A stretch of 64,000 bases of DNA from Natronocalculus amylovorans (GTDB taxonomy: Archaea; Halobacteriota; Halobacteria; Halobacteriales; Haloferacaceae). A model generated the notes under the pieces. The model made no database searches and was not told the origin of the DNA. It saw nothing but the letters and a program-made list of their open reading frames with translations. Each line of letters begins with the position of its first letter. Positions within the stretch are counted from its first letter, which is position 1. Location of the stretch: NCBI RefSeq assembly GCF_023638035.1, contig NZ_JAKRVX010000003.1:248001-312000 (forward strand). Direction: 5' to 3'. Positions 19,422-27,980 of the stretch are shown in pieces. Position numbers and translations under genes: made by a program.

Positions 19422-19934
19422 CTATGAAATCTGGTGCTTCTCTTTGGAGACGACGTGGACGTTCTCGATCGCAGTTCCTGGGTACTGTCCCTTCGAATCC
19501 TTCTCTGCGGCTTTGACCATATCCCACACTACATTCAAACCGGTTGTGACACCCTCAAGCGCTTCCATCTCACATCCGGTTTTTCCGGTTGTCTCCACAG
19601 CAACCGACAGCACAACTCGATCGTCCAAAATCCTAAACTCCGTATCAATGTTGGTGATCGGAATCTGGTGGCACATCGGAATCGTCTCCCAAGTGTGTTT
19701 GACGGCTTGGACAGCGCCAACCCGTGCGGTCGCAAGCACGTCCCCTTTCTCAACGGTGTCTGTTTCGATCGCCTCCACTGTACTTTCTGAAAGGTGAATA
19801 TGACCTTCTGCAACAGCACGGCGCGCAGTGTCCGGTTTTGCTCCAACATCGACCATTTGGACGTTTCCTGCCTCATCTGTGTGTGTGAGCTGGTCTGTCG
19901 AACCAGCATCAGTCGGTGATGGCTCTTCACTCAT
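19422..19934 (-). CDS. moaC: Cyclic pyranopterin monophosphate synthase (molybdenum cofactor)
   Basis: 170 residues. MoaC features: NVQMVDVGAKPDTARRAVA near the N-terminus, the conserved PMCHQIPITN segment, and EMEALEGVTTGLNVVWDMVK. It converts the cyclised GTP derivative to cyclic pyranopterin monophosphate. The start overlaps the end of the nnrDE gene by 8 bases, so the two are translationally coupled; this links molybdenum-cofactor synthesis to NAD(P)H-hydrate repair only by operon position. Confidence 0.93.
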   Translation of the reverse strand: MSEEPSPTDAGSTDQLTHTDEAGNVQMVDVGAKPDTARRAVAEGHIHLSESTVEAIETDTVEKGDVLATARVGAVQAVKHTWETIPMCHQIPITNIDTEFRILDDRVVLSVAVETTGKTGCEMEALEGVTTGLNVVWDMVKAAEKDSKGQYPGTAIENVHVVSKEKHQIS

Positions 19935-21369
19935 GCGTGCGACGTGCCTCCGGGAGCAGGTCGATTAAATCCGTCGCCATGAGTCCATTTCCAGACTGTT
20001 CAAACGCAATATCGCCTGCGGTGCCGGTGAGATATGCACCGACAGAGGCCGCGGTAAGTGGGGGAGACGTGGCGAACAGCGACCCGGTAACGCCGGCGAG
20101 AACATCACCAGTTCCACCAACCGTCATCCCGGGGTTCCCTGTTCGGTTGACCCTCGTCTCTTTCCCATCTGTAACAATGTCGTAGGCTCCTTTCACCAGT
20201 ACTGTCTGCTCGATTTGCCCCGCAAACGACTCGACCAGCGCTTTCCGCTCTCGCCACGCAATGTCCGTCTTTCCACCCATCTTTTTCAGTTCGCCCTGAT
20301 GTGGGGTACAGATGAGCGTCGCATTGGTGTCTACATCTGGGACAACGGATAATGCGTCTGCATCAATCACTGCCTTGCCATCATACGACTGTAAAAACTG
20401 TCCAACTGCCTCGATCGTCTCCGGATGGTCACCGAGTCCTGGCCCAAGCACAACAACATCGTTGTCTGCTGCGATCGGCATGACAGACTCAAGCTGCTCC
20501 GGCGTAAGCCGATCGCCCGCATACGATCGAACAATAAGATTCTCGCTGAATCCTTGTACCTCCCGTGCAATCACCTCCGGAACAACGACGCGAACCAGAT
20601 CTGTCCCCGATCGCAACGCAGCGCGTGCAGTAAGGGTCGGTGCCCCAGTGTAGGGCCCGCCGCCGATCACTGCTACTGTCCCGTGGTCTCCCTTGTGGCT
20701 CTCGGAAGCCCGCTTTTCAGCGTCAAGATCGCCAGGACCAACAAATACTGACGCTGCGTCTGGAATCCCGATATCGTGAACCGTCACGGATGCTGACAGC
20801 GTTTCGAGGCCTGGTTTTGTATCGTGGAAGGTAACCACGTAATCTGCGTTGACTGCAATTCCCGCTGCCTTCCCGGTATCAGCATCAATACCTGATGGAA
20901 CATCGATGGCGACCGTCACTGCATCTGTATCGTTAATTACGTGCGCCGCTGTTGCTTCTGGCTCTCGAAGCGACCCGGAGACACCAGTCCCGATCATCGC
21001 ATCGACAACCACATCAGCGCTGTCAAGATCGATCGACGAGAGCTCGCTGCTGTCTCTTACAACCTGTGTCTTAGACTCGCTGTTGCGTAGTGCATCCCAG
21101 TTCTCTTTTGCAATTACGGTTGTGATCGTTTCCGGCTTGCCGAGTAGTATTGTCTCTGTCTGGTACTCCGAAAGGAATCGTGCAGCGACGAAGGCATCAC
21201 CACCGTTGTTACCCCGCCCACAAACGAACACCACCCTTTCACCAGGAGACACGTGCTCACGAACCACGCGGGCAATGGCGTTCCCGCTTGATTCCATCAG
21301 TTGCTTGCGGGGAATACCAAGGGCCTCCGCATTTCGATCGACAGCAGCCATTCGATCGCTTCGTATCAT
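19927..21369 (-). CDS. nnrDE: Bifunctional NAD(P)H-hydrate epimerase / ADP-dependent dehydratase
   Basis: 480 residues from ATG at 21369; the open frame runs 37 codons further upstream but without family similarity. The N-terminal YjeF-type epimerase domain has the GRGNNGGDAFVAARFL motif; the C-terminal ribokinase-like dehydratase has CTPHQGELKKMGG and the nucleotide/catalytic GTGDVLAG. Together they repair hydrated NADH and NADPH. The fusion is the normal archaeal arrangement. It is the first gene of the unit with moaC. Confidence 0.93.
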   Translation of the reverse strand: MIRSDRMAAVDRNAEALGIPRKQLMESSGNAIARVVREHVSPGERVVFVCGRGNNGGDAFVAARFLSEYQTETILLGKPETITTVIAKENWDALRNSESKTQVVRDSSELSSIDLDSADVVVDAMIGTGVSGSLREPEATAAHVINDTDAVTVAIDVPSGIDADTGKAAGIAVNADYVVTFHDTKPGLETLSASVTVHDIGIPDAASVFVGPGDLDAEKRASESHKGDHGTVAVIGGGPYTGAPTLTARAALRSGTDLVRVVVPEVIAREVQGFSENLIVRSYAGDRLTPEQLESVMPIAADNDVVVLGPGLGDHPETIEAVGQFLQSYDGKAVIDADALSVVPDVDTNATLICTPHQGELKKMGGKTDIAWRERKALVESFAGQIEQTVLVKGAYDIVTDGKETRVNRTGNPGMTVGGTGDVLAGVTGSLFATSPPLTAASVGAYLTGTAGDIAFEQSGNGLMATDLIDLLPEARRTHE

Positions 21370-21450
21370 TACGGTGAATATCGACGACAGTATGCAAAAA
21401 GGTGGTTGCCCCGGCGCAACATATTGATACCTAGACGTGGAATGAACGGT

Positions 21451-21861
21451 ATGGAACCGCCTGTATCGGGGTCGAATCAACGTCAGTCAACCATCTTGCG
21501 TGCCCGCCCCACCGAGTATTGGGGGTGGCTTGCGGTCGCATTGTTTTTATTGTTGACCGTTGATCTGCTTACTTCGATGTATGCCGCAGCAGCGGTTGGC
21601 CTCCACGCAGAGGCGAACCCGATTATGGCGTGGCTCCTTGTGCAACCGCTGTGGATACTTGTTGGCACCCACGTTGTCGCAGCCGTTGTGAGTGCGATCG
21701 CGTTTGAAGGAATCCTTCGACTGTTGAACCGATCGACCGGTACCGGACAAAGACTGTTTGCCGTAAGCCTGGAATGCTGGCTTGGCTGTCTCGTTGCCTT
21801 TGGGCTGTTTCTGTTTGCGAATAACGTCTCCGTAATTGTCCATGGAATGAGTCTACTCTAG
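21451..21861 (+). CDS. Small membrane protein, DUF5658-like
   Basis: 136 residues from ATG at 21451; ATG at 21442 is an alternative. A TATA-like sequence (AACATATT near 21418) about 30 bases upstream favours 21451 for a leaderless message. Three to four hydrophobic segments are seen. The first ends in LTVDLLTSMYAA and is followed by HAEANPIMAWL, the pattern of DUF5658-type proteins. No function is known. It is divergent from nnrDE. Confidence 0.6.
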   Translation: MEPPVSGSNQRQSTILRARPTEYWGWLAVALFLLLTVDLLTSMYAAAAVGLHAEANPIMAWLLVQPLWILVGTHVVAAVVSAIAFEGILRLLNRSTGTGQRLFAVSLECWLGCLVAFGLFLFANNVSVIVHGMSLL

Positions 21862-21931
21862 GCTGACTCTGAGGATTTATCAGTGATGGGGCGCCGAGTA
21901 ACTGGTAGATGCATACAACGGGTGTCCGTCC

Positions 21932-24259
21932 ATGACCGAACAGCCGTGGAGCGATATCTTCGGGCACTCACGCCCGTATTCGGAGCAAGCAGACGGGATT
22001 GAGACTGCGATTGAAACCGCAGATGCCGGCGGGTACACCGTGATCGAGGGCGCGTGCGGAACCGGAAAGACCATGCTCGCGCTCACTGCTGGGATCGATC
22101 GGGTTCGTGATCCAGACTCACAATATGAACGTGTTGTCGTGCTAACAAGCGTAAAACAACAGCTCAGACAGTTTGAAACCGATCTCAACACGATCAACGA
22201 AAATCTGCCTGCGAACTATGCGCCGATCTCCGGGTTGACGATCGTGGGGAAGGCGGATGTCTGTCCGTACAGCCGTGAAGGCTGTGGCAATATTGACGAA
22301 CAAAGCGTCTATGAACGCTGTGAAGGGCTCAGAGAACGGACACGAAATCTCGTCGGTGATGGGGGGTCAACGTCTGCCGGTGCGCTTGCCGAACAGGCAC
22401 GCCGGGCTCAAACTGGGCTTGGGAACTCAGGTACTGGCGGACCAACCTATCTCAAAACTGCTGACGAGCCGACACCGTATCTCCCATCGATGCCGGAGCA
22501 TGGAAGCGGCACTGCAAGCACCGAATACTGTCCGTTCTATGCGACATATCTCGATGATCTGCCGGAGGACGGGGATCCGATCGAAGCAGTGCCGTTCGAT
22601 ATTACGGATAAGGGATTGATGGATACAGAGCAACTGGTCGCACTGGCTGCAAGCCACGGGAGTTGTCCCCACTCAGTGATGGGTGCGGTGCTCCCGCACG
22701 TCGAAGTTGTTATTGGAAACTACTATCATGGATTCGACCCACTCACGTCAGGGACGTTTACGGGCCCGGTTATTAACGAGGAGACGTTTCTCGTCTGCGA
22801 TGAGGCGCATATGCTTGAACCGCGGGTTCGTGATCTGGTGAGCCAGCACGTTGGTGATCGAACGCTTCAAACTGCAGAGAGCGAACTGACACGAATCATT
22901 CAGCCGTTGACGGACGATCGCCAACAGTTCAATACTGATGTCCAAACAGTTCGCGCAGAGATCGAAGCCAGCGATGTCTCGATTCGTGAGTTGAAGTCGT
23001 TTCGATCGTTTATTCACGATCTCCGTGAGGAACTTGACCGGCGAGTCACCGCTCATCTTGACAGCGAACACCCCAACTGGCGATCGAGTCTGAAAGACCT
23101 GCCTGATGAAGAGATTCCGCTTCGTGATCCGAAAACACCACAGCCAGACGAACTGACCGACTGGGCTGACGAGCAAGGGTATACTGATGGTGTGTGGTCA
23201 CGAGCGGAGATTATCGGGAGCCTCGTTGGTCGGGTACTCAATGAGGTTGAAGACGAAGATACAAAACGAAGCATCCCTGCAGTTGGACGAACACTTAGCG
23301 CATGGTATCTCCATGACCACAGCGACTATTTCAGAGAGATCGAACTCTCACGAACGTGGGAACAGTCCGAACCGGCGACATCGTGGCGACGAGCGTACAA
23401 TGCGAGTCTAGTGTTATACAACTGTGTTCCTGGTGATGCAATCGGCGATCGACTCGCCGAGTTTGGTGGTGGTATTCTGATGAGCGCAACTCTGGCTCCG
23501 ATTGACGTCTTTGAGCAGGTGTCCGGATTAGACCACCTCAGAAGATCCGATCGGCCGGTTTCGCGGAAGACGTACGGACTCACATTCCCTGCGTCAAACC
23601 GGGCGAGCTTCGCTGTTGATGCACCAAAATTCACCTACGAAAACCGTGGTGACCCCGGAGAGAAGACACCAACTCGGCAAGCCCACGCTGATGCGGTGGT
23701 TGCGGTTGCAGCGTCGCCCGGAAACGTCCTTGTTGGCATGCCAAGCTATCGTGAGGCAACGTGGATTGCGGAGGTTCTCGAACAACGGATCGACAAACCG
23801 GTGCTTCTTGATGAATCAAGCGGCGATCGGGCGACAAACTCGCTTAAATCATCGTTCTTTGATGGGGAAGACAAAGTTCTCGTTACAAGCCTTCGTGGGA
23901 CGCTCACCGAAGGTGTCGATTACAGCGGCGATCGGCTCCATGCAGCAGTCATCTGTGGTGTTCCGCTGGTTAATACTGCAAGTCCACGAACACGCGCCGT
24001 AATGACCGCATACGATCGGCGATTCGGAAACGGATTCGAAACCGCGCTTACCGTCCCTGCCGTTCGAAAATCTCGTCAAGCGATCGGTCGTGTGATTCGT
24101 GGACAGGATGAGAAGGGTATTCGTGTACTTGTCGATGCGCGGTATGCGAGAGAGTCATGGAACAGCGTCCGTGGTTATTTTCCTGAACACGAGCGCGAGG
24201 AGTTCACGCCTGTGAGCCCTGATATGCTTACATTTGGGATTGAACAGTTCTGGAACTAA
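21932..24259 (+). CDS. XPD/Rad3-like DNA helicase
   Basis: 775 residues. Superfamily 2 iron-sulfur helicase: Walker A EGACGTGKTMLAL near residue 43, DEAH box VCDEAHMLEP, and C-terminal motif VI RQAIGRVIRGQDEKG. Cysteines lie between motifs I and II (VCPYSREGC, ERCEG, EYCPFY, SCPHSVMG), consistent with a 4Fe-4S domain. It unwinds DNA 5' to 3', probably in repair. A glycine/serine-rich insert (residues about 145-180) separates the cysteine groups. No repair partner gene adjoins it. Confidence 0.87.
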   Translation: MTEQPWSDIFGHSRPYSEQADGIETAIETADAGGYTVIEGACGTGKTMLALTAGIDRVRDPDSQYERVVVLTSVKQQLRQFETDLNTINENLPANYAPISGLTIVGKADVCPYSREGCGNIDEQSVYERCEGLRERTRNLVGDGGSTSAGALAEQARRAQTGLGNSGTGGPTYLKTADEPTPYLPSMPEHGSGTASTEYCPFYATYLDDLPEDGDPIEAVPFDITDKGLMDTEQLVALAASHGSCPHSVMGAVLPHVEVVIGNYYHGFDPLTSGTFTGPVINEETFLVCDEAHMLEPRVRDLVSQHVGDRTLQTAESELTRIIQPLTDDRQQFNTDVQTVRAEIEASDVSIRELKSFRSFIHDLREELDRRVTAHLDSEHPNWRSSLKDLPDEEIPLRDPKTPQPDELTDWADEQGYTDGVWSRAEIIGSLVGRVLNEVEDEDTKRSIPAVGRTLSAWYLHDHSDYFREIELSRTWEQSEPATSWRRAYNASLVLYNCVPGDAIGDRLAEFGGGILMSATLAPIDVFEQVSGLDHLRRSDRPVSRKTYGLTFPASNRASFAVDAPKFTYENRGDPGEKTPTRQAHADAVVAVAASPGNVLVGMPSYREATWIAEVLEQRIDKPVLLDESSGDRATNSLKSSFFDGEDKVLVTSLRGTLTEGVDYSGDRLHAAVICGVPLVNTASPRTRAVMTAYDRRFGNGFETALTVPAVRKSRQAIGRVIRGQDEKGIRVLVDARYARESWNSVRGYFPEHEREEFTPVSPDMLTFGIEQFWN

Positions 24260-24333
24260 TCGATCACCGTTCAACGAGATCACTCCCCGTAGGCTATGGA
24301 TAACTATGCGTTTCTCACACTAGCACTCTCTTT

Positions 24334-24480
24334 ATGGTTGCCATGCAGCAGCAGTATCATGTGGTTTGTCGACACTGTCGGTTTGAGAAGCTAGTGGACT
24401 CGGAAGCGGAGGCCGATGCAACCGTTCGAATGCACCACCGAATGACCGGCCACTCTACCGTGTTTGGTGAGGTTGTATAA
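24334..24480 (+). CDS. 48-residue zinc-finger-like mini-protein
   Basis: ATG at 24334 (or 24343) to TAA at 24480. The protein has one Cys pair (VCRHCRFEK) and a downstream His group (RMHHRMTGH), the spacing of a single C2H2-type finger of the small haloarchaeal kind. It is encoded between the helicase and the inositol-phosphatase family gene on the same strand. Function is unknown; it could bind DNA, RNA or a protein. Confidence 0.6.
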   Translation: MVAMQQQYHVVCRHCRFEKLVDSEAEADATVRMHHRMTGHSTVFGEVV

Positions 24481-24531
24481 CAACTCACCGCAGGCACAAC
24501 ACACTTGCAGTATTACCGTCACCATACAGAT

Positions 24532-25314
24532 ATGACTATTTCCGATCGACGTGCGGCCACCGCTCGCGCTGCCGAGTATGGTGCAGAGATCGCGCTTGAA
24601 CACTTTCGATCGACACTTACTGTCGACACAAAGCAAGGGATTCTGGACTCTGTCACCGAGATCGATCGGACCGTCCAGACGGAACTCACTGAACAATTGG
24701 AAGCGGCGTTCCCCGAAGAGCCAATCATTGGCGAAGAGAACAACGCACCGTCAGTCGTGCCTGCTGAGGGGCCAGCATGGATTATCGATCCGATCGATGG
24801 CACAAATAACTACATTGCGGGAAACCGAGTCTGGGGCGTTGCAGTTGCAGCAACAGTTGATGGTGAGCCCATCGCCGCGACGACCGCACTTCCAGCACTT
24901 GGTGAAACATATACCGCTGGAGCGGAGTGGACACATCGATCGGGCGACTCAGTAACGGTAAGTACACTGTCGAATCCTGCCGCGTTTACACTCACGCCAA
25001 TCTTTGGACTTGCAGATATCCACCGCACAGAACTTGTTGCGGCAACGGAGACGATCATCTCCACATTCGGTGATATGAGACGAGCAGGCTCCGCACACGC
25101 AACGCTCGCTGGTGTTGCAAGTGGAGAGTTACAGGGAGCGGTCTCAACAGTTGAGCTTCATCCATGGGATACCGTTGGTGGTGTTCACCTTGTTCGGCAA
25201 GCAGGTGGGACCGTGACTGATCTTGACGGCAATCACTGGCGACATGACTCAACGGGGTTAGTTGCGACGAACGGAACCGCACACGAGGCGGTTCTAGATG
25301 CATTTCAGGAGTAG
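24532..25314 (+). CDS. Inositol monophosphatase / fructose-1,6-bisphosphatase family protein
   Basis: 260 residues from ATG at 24532. Metal-site motifs: EEPIIGEEN, then WIIDPIDGTNNYIAG, and near the C-terminus LHPWDTVGGVHLVRQAGG. Such enzymes hydrolyse sugar or inositol phosphates with Mg2+ and are inhibited by lithium. In archaea members also act as fructose-1,6-bisphosphatase, so the substrate stays open. It ends 6 bases before the convergent thioredoxin gene. Confidence 0.88.
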   Translation: MTISDRRAATARAAEYGAEIALEHFRSTLTVDTKQGILDSVTEIDRTVQTELTEQLEAAFPEEPIIGEENNAPSVVPAEGPAWIIDPIDGTNNYIAGNRVWGVAVAATVDGEPIAATTALPALGETYTAGAEWTHRSGDSVTVSTLSNPAAFTLTPIFGLADIHRTELVAATETIISTFGDMRRAGSAHATLAGVASGELQGAVSTVELHPWDTVGGVHLVRQAGGTVTDLDGNHWRHDSTGLVATNGTAHEAVLDAFQE

Positions 25315-25320
25315 CGCAGA

Positions 25321-25653
25321 TTAAGCAAGTTTGGCGATTGCATCGAGGAGGTCGTCTTTGTCTTGCACGCCAATGACTGTGTCTTTGAGTTCACCATTGC
25401 TGTAGAACTCAAGCGTTGGTACACTACGGATGCCTCGTTTCTCTGCGATTGATCGAAGCTCATCAATATCTACTTTGAGTACCGCAGCGTCCGACTCTGC
25501 AGCAACGTCTTTGACCGTTGGCTCAAGCATCTTACATGGGCCGCACCACTCTGCGTGGTAATCAACAAGAACCACCGCATTCGACTCAAGCAGTTCGTCA
25601 AATTGGGATTCACTCTCGACGTGGATCGGCTCCGAGGCAGTTGTCGTGCTCAT
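25321..25653 (-). CDS. Thioredoxin
   Basis: 110 residues from ATG at 25653 (an ATG three codons upstream is possible). The active site is WCGPC and the cis-proline loop is RSVPTLEFY, so it is a classical thioredoxin in the cytoplasm. A few extra residues precede the fold. A thioredoxin reductase gene was not seen. A good TATA-like box lies 24-29 bases before the ATG. Confidence 0.94.
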   Translation of the reverse strand: MSTTTASEPIHVESESQFDELLESNAVVLVDYHAEWCGPCKMLEPTVKDVAAESDAAVLKVDIDELRSIAEKRGIRSVPTLEFYSNGELKDTVIGVQDKDDLLDAIAKLA

Positions 25654-25676
25654 AATGAACAATAGGTACGCCTATC

Positions 25677-25682
25677 ATAAAA
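25677..25682 (-). promoter_or_regulatory. TATA-like box of the thioredoxin gene
   Basis: Read on the minus strand, TTTTAT lies about 29 bases before the ATG at 25653, fitting a leaderless transcript. Confidence 0.5.
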
Positions 25683-25720
25683 TAGTTCCACGCGTGTGTT
25701 GGACGTACGCACTTCCATCG

Positions 25721-26383
25721 TTATTCCATCGTATAGCTCAGAAGGACTCCATCATCCATCCGATCGACCGACTCAAGAGCTACTGTAGGGAAGTCAGTAA
25801 CGAAGCCATCACCGTCGGCTAATGTTGGTGCATCTCGACCCCCGATGATTTTTGTTCCGACATACACGGTTAGCTCGTCTACAACCCCTAATTCGATCAA
25901 CGAGAAGATCAACTCGCCACCGCCTTCGACCATAAGCCGGTTGACACCCTCCGTTTCTAACGTATCGAATGCAGTTTTGAGGTCAACCTGATCGCTGCCA
26001 GCGGTAATGATCTCCGCACCAGCATCACCGAGCGCTTCAAGTCGATCGGTTGGCGCAGCCGACGAAACCAATACATACGTTGTTGCTTCGTCATCAAGTA
26101 TTCTTGCGTCAGGCGGTGTTCGAGCACGGGAGTCTGCAACTACACGAGCGGGGTTTCCAGAGCGGCCATTTTTGAGGCGATGTACTCGTCTATCTTCAAC
26201 ATCGAGCGTTAGATGTGGATCATCCGCAAGTACGGTCCCGACGCCAACCATTACACCATCTGCAGCCGCTCGGATTCGATCGACGCGATCGAAATCACTC
26301 GGGCCACTAATCGCGATCTGCTCGCGTTGTCGTGATGAGAGTTTCCCGTCGACGCTCATTGCCGCGTTGACGACTACATACAT
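25721..26383 (-). CDS. arfC: 2,5-diamino-6-ribosylaminopyrimidinone 5'-phosphate reductase
   Basis: 220 residues from ATG at 26383; a start nine codons further upstream is less likely. It is the RibD C-terminal reductase domain alone: NAAMSVDGKLSS at the start, VGVGTVLADDPHLT, and VEGGGELIFSLIELG with VGTKIIGG. Archaea use this stand-alone NAD(P)H reductase in riboflavin and F420 synthesis. The creatininase-family gene at 18583 could supply the preceding deformylase step. Confidence 0.87.
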   Translation of the reverse strand: MYVVVNAAMSVDGKLSSRQREQIAISGPSDFDRVDRIRAAADGVMVGVGTVLADDPHLTLDVEDRRVHRLKNGRSGNPARVVADSRARTPPDARILDDEATTYVLVSSAAPTDRLEALGDAGAEIITAGSDQVDLKTAFDTLETEGVNRLMVEGGGELIFSLIELGVVDELTVYVGTKIIGGRDAPTLADGDGFVTDFPTVALESVDRMDDGVLLSYTME

Positions 26384-26462
26384 GCCAGCGAGAACGAACG
26401 CAGCAGGCATGGTCGTTTCGATTGAGCCTAAAAGCTAAGAGGCTGTTCACACAAACACCAGT

Positions 26463-27518
26463 ATGTCACTTTCTGTCCGAATGCTTGGGTGGGGTATCCC
26501 ACCAAACGTCACCGGTGGACTCGATACACACGTTGGCTATCTTGTCTCGGAACTCGTTGATGCAGGTATTGATATCGAACTTATTTTTCCTGCAGAGTTT
26601 GCGCCGGCTGAGCCACGAGATGAGTTGGTGCCAGTGGAGACTGGCGATGGCGATGTTCGCGGACGAGTTGACAAGCTAACCGACACGTTTGTTGAACGCT
26701 CACGAGATGCAGATATTATTCACACCCACGATTGGTTTGGATATAACCCTGGGCGACAGGCAGCCGCGGAATCGGATGCTGTCTGGGTTTCCTCATTTCA
26801 TTCGCTTTCTTCCGATCGGAACATCGACCCACCACAGCTAGAGGTCGAGACCGAACACAAACTTGCTCAAGAGGCAGATCATCTCATCTCCGTCAGCCAG
26901 CTTGTGGCGGATGATGTAAAACAGCTCTACGATGCTGACTCTACGGTGATACACAATGGGTTTGCTTCAGTTGAGCCATCAGGCAAAGATGTCCGATTGG
27001 AACTGGGTATTGAGGGACCAATGGTACTGTTTGTTGGCCGACACACCGATCAGAAGGGAATTTCGCATCTGTTGTATGCAATGAAAAAGCTTCGACGCTC
27101 CGATGTTACCTTGGTCGTTGGTGGTACTGGTCACCAGACAGAGCAGTTGAAAGAGTTTGCATCTATTCTCGGGATCGAGGATCAAGTGATCTTTGCTGGC
27201 TACATCCCGAGTAAGACGTTGGGGGATTACTATGCTGCCTCTGATGTGTTTGTCTCGCCATCGCTTGCGGAGCCGTTTGGGCTGACAATCACTGAAGCAC
27301 TGGCAGCGGGCTCACACGTCGTTGCAACGAAATCGGGAGTCAGAGAGACGCTCCCTGATGGGCTTCTTATTGAAGTAACTCCAGACTCTGAGTCAATCGT
27401 TGCGGGGATTGAAGAAGCACTCGCTCGAACGGAGCCACCACAGTACGAAGAACGGACGTGGAAACAGATGACTGGCGAAATTATCGCAGTCTACGAAGAG
27501 CTTGCAGAGACTGCCTGA
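26463..27518 (+). CDS. GT4-family glycosyltransferase
   Basis: 351 residues with the GT-B fold of family 4 enzymes. The acceptor domain begins with the glycine-rich loop PPNVTGGLDTHVGYL; the donor domain has LFVGRHTDQKGISHLL and the EX7E region SLAEPFGLTITEALAAG. The nucleotide-sugar donor is unknown. No glycosylation cluster adjoins it. Its last 28 bases overlap the end of the convergent PYDRQT-repeat gene. Confidence 0.88.
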   Translation: MSLSVRMLGWGIPPNVTGGLDTHVGYLVSELVDAGIDIELIFPAEFAPAEPRDELVPVETGDGDVRGRVDKLTDTFVERSRDADIIHTHDWFGYNPGRQAAAESDAVWVSSFHSLSSDRNIDPPQLEVETEHKLAQEADHLISVSQLVADDVKQLYDADSTVIHNGFASVEPSGKDVRLELGIEGPMVLFVGRHTDQKGISHLLYAMKKLRRSDVTLVVGGTGHQTEQLKEFASILGIEDQVIFAGYIPSKTLGDYYAASDVFVSPSLAEPFGLTITEALAAGSHVVATKSGVRETLPDGLLIEVTPDSESIVAGIEEALARTEPPQYEERTWKQMTGEIIAVYEELAETA

Positions 27519-27880
27519 TCGCCACAAAGAACAGTTACGTCAGTTGCAGGCTCTGGATGAACAATACGGAATCCACGTCGGGTCCGAATGACGCCGCGTG
27601 TGCTTGTTGCGTCGCTACTTTGTCCTTGGTATGATGTCTGTCGGTCGTACGGCGTTTGGCGATCGTACGGCGTTTGACGGTCATACGGAGTCGCTTCACT
27701 TCGGTCATACGGGCTTGTTTGAGATTGTGATGACTGCTCTCCCACCTCCCATTCTGGTGGGAGATAGATTCGCTCGCCGCTTTTCGATCGGATAACAACT
27801 GCAATGTCGCCTTCGCCAGCAACTCGCACCTCAGTTCGTTCACCAGTGATTGTTGTGGTGTATTCAAGACGCTCTGCCAT
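27491..27880 (-). CDS. Haloarchaeal protein with PYDRQT tandem repeats
   Basis: 129 residues. The N-terminal 50 residues are beta-rich (TTTITGERTEVRVAGEG, ending IYLPPEWEVG). The middle holds three perfect or near-perfect TPYDRQ hexapeptides plus degenerate copies on both sides (SPYDRS, TSYQGQ), likely disordered. The C-terminal 35 residues are again ordered-looking (GVIRTRRGFRIVHPEPATDV). It is divergent from rpa1 and its 3' end overlaps the glycosyltransferase gene by 28 bases. Family and function are not recognised. Confidence 0.65.
   Translation of the reverse strand: MAERLEYTTTITGERTEVRVAGEGDIAVVIRSKSGERIYLPPEWEVGEQSSQSQTSPYDRSEATPYDRQTPYDRQTPYDRQTSYQGQSSDATSTRGVIRTRRGFRIVHPEPATDVTVLCGDQAVSASSS
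27638..27691. repeat. Tandem 18-base repeat within the PYDRQT gene
   Basis: Three consecutive 18-base units encode TPYDRQ on the minus strand. A degenerate unit follows near 27706-27717. Unit boundaries are approximate. Copy number could vary between strains by slippage. Confidence 0.7.
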
Positions 27881-27950
27881 ACACGCTGATTCGTCTACAG
27901 GTAGTTAGTAGTGCTGGCTGTCTGGAAATGTGTGATGCGGGCGCGAACAG

Positions 27951-27956
27951 TTTTAA
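27951..27956 (+). promoter_or_regulatory. TATA-like box of the rpa1 operon
   Basis: TTTTAA lies 30 bases before the ATG at 27981. It fits a leaderless start for the rpa1-rpap1-rpe unit. Confidence 0.5.
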
Positions 27957-27980
27957 CCTAAGGCGAACGAATCGAAAGTG

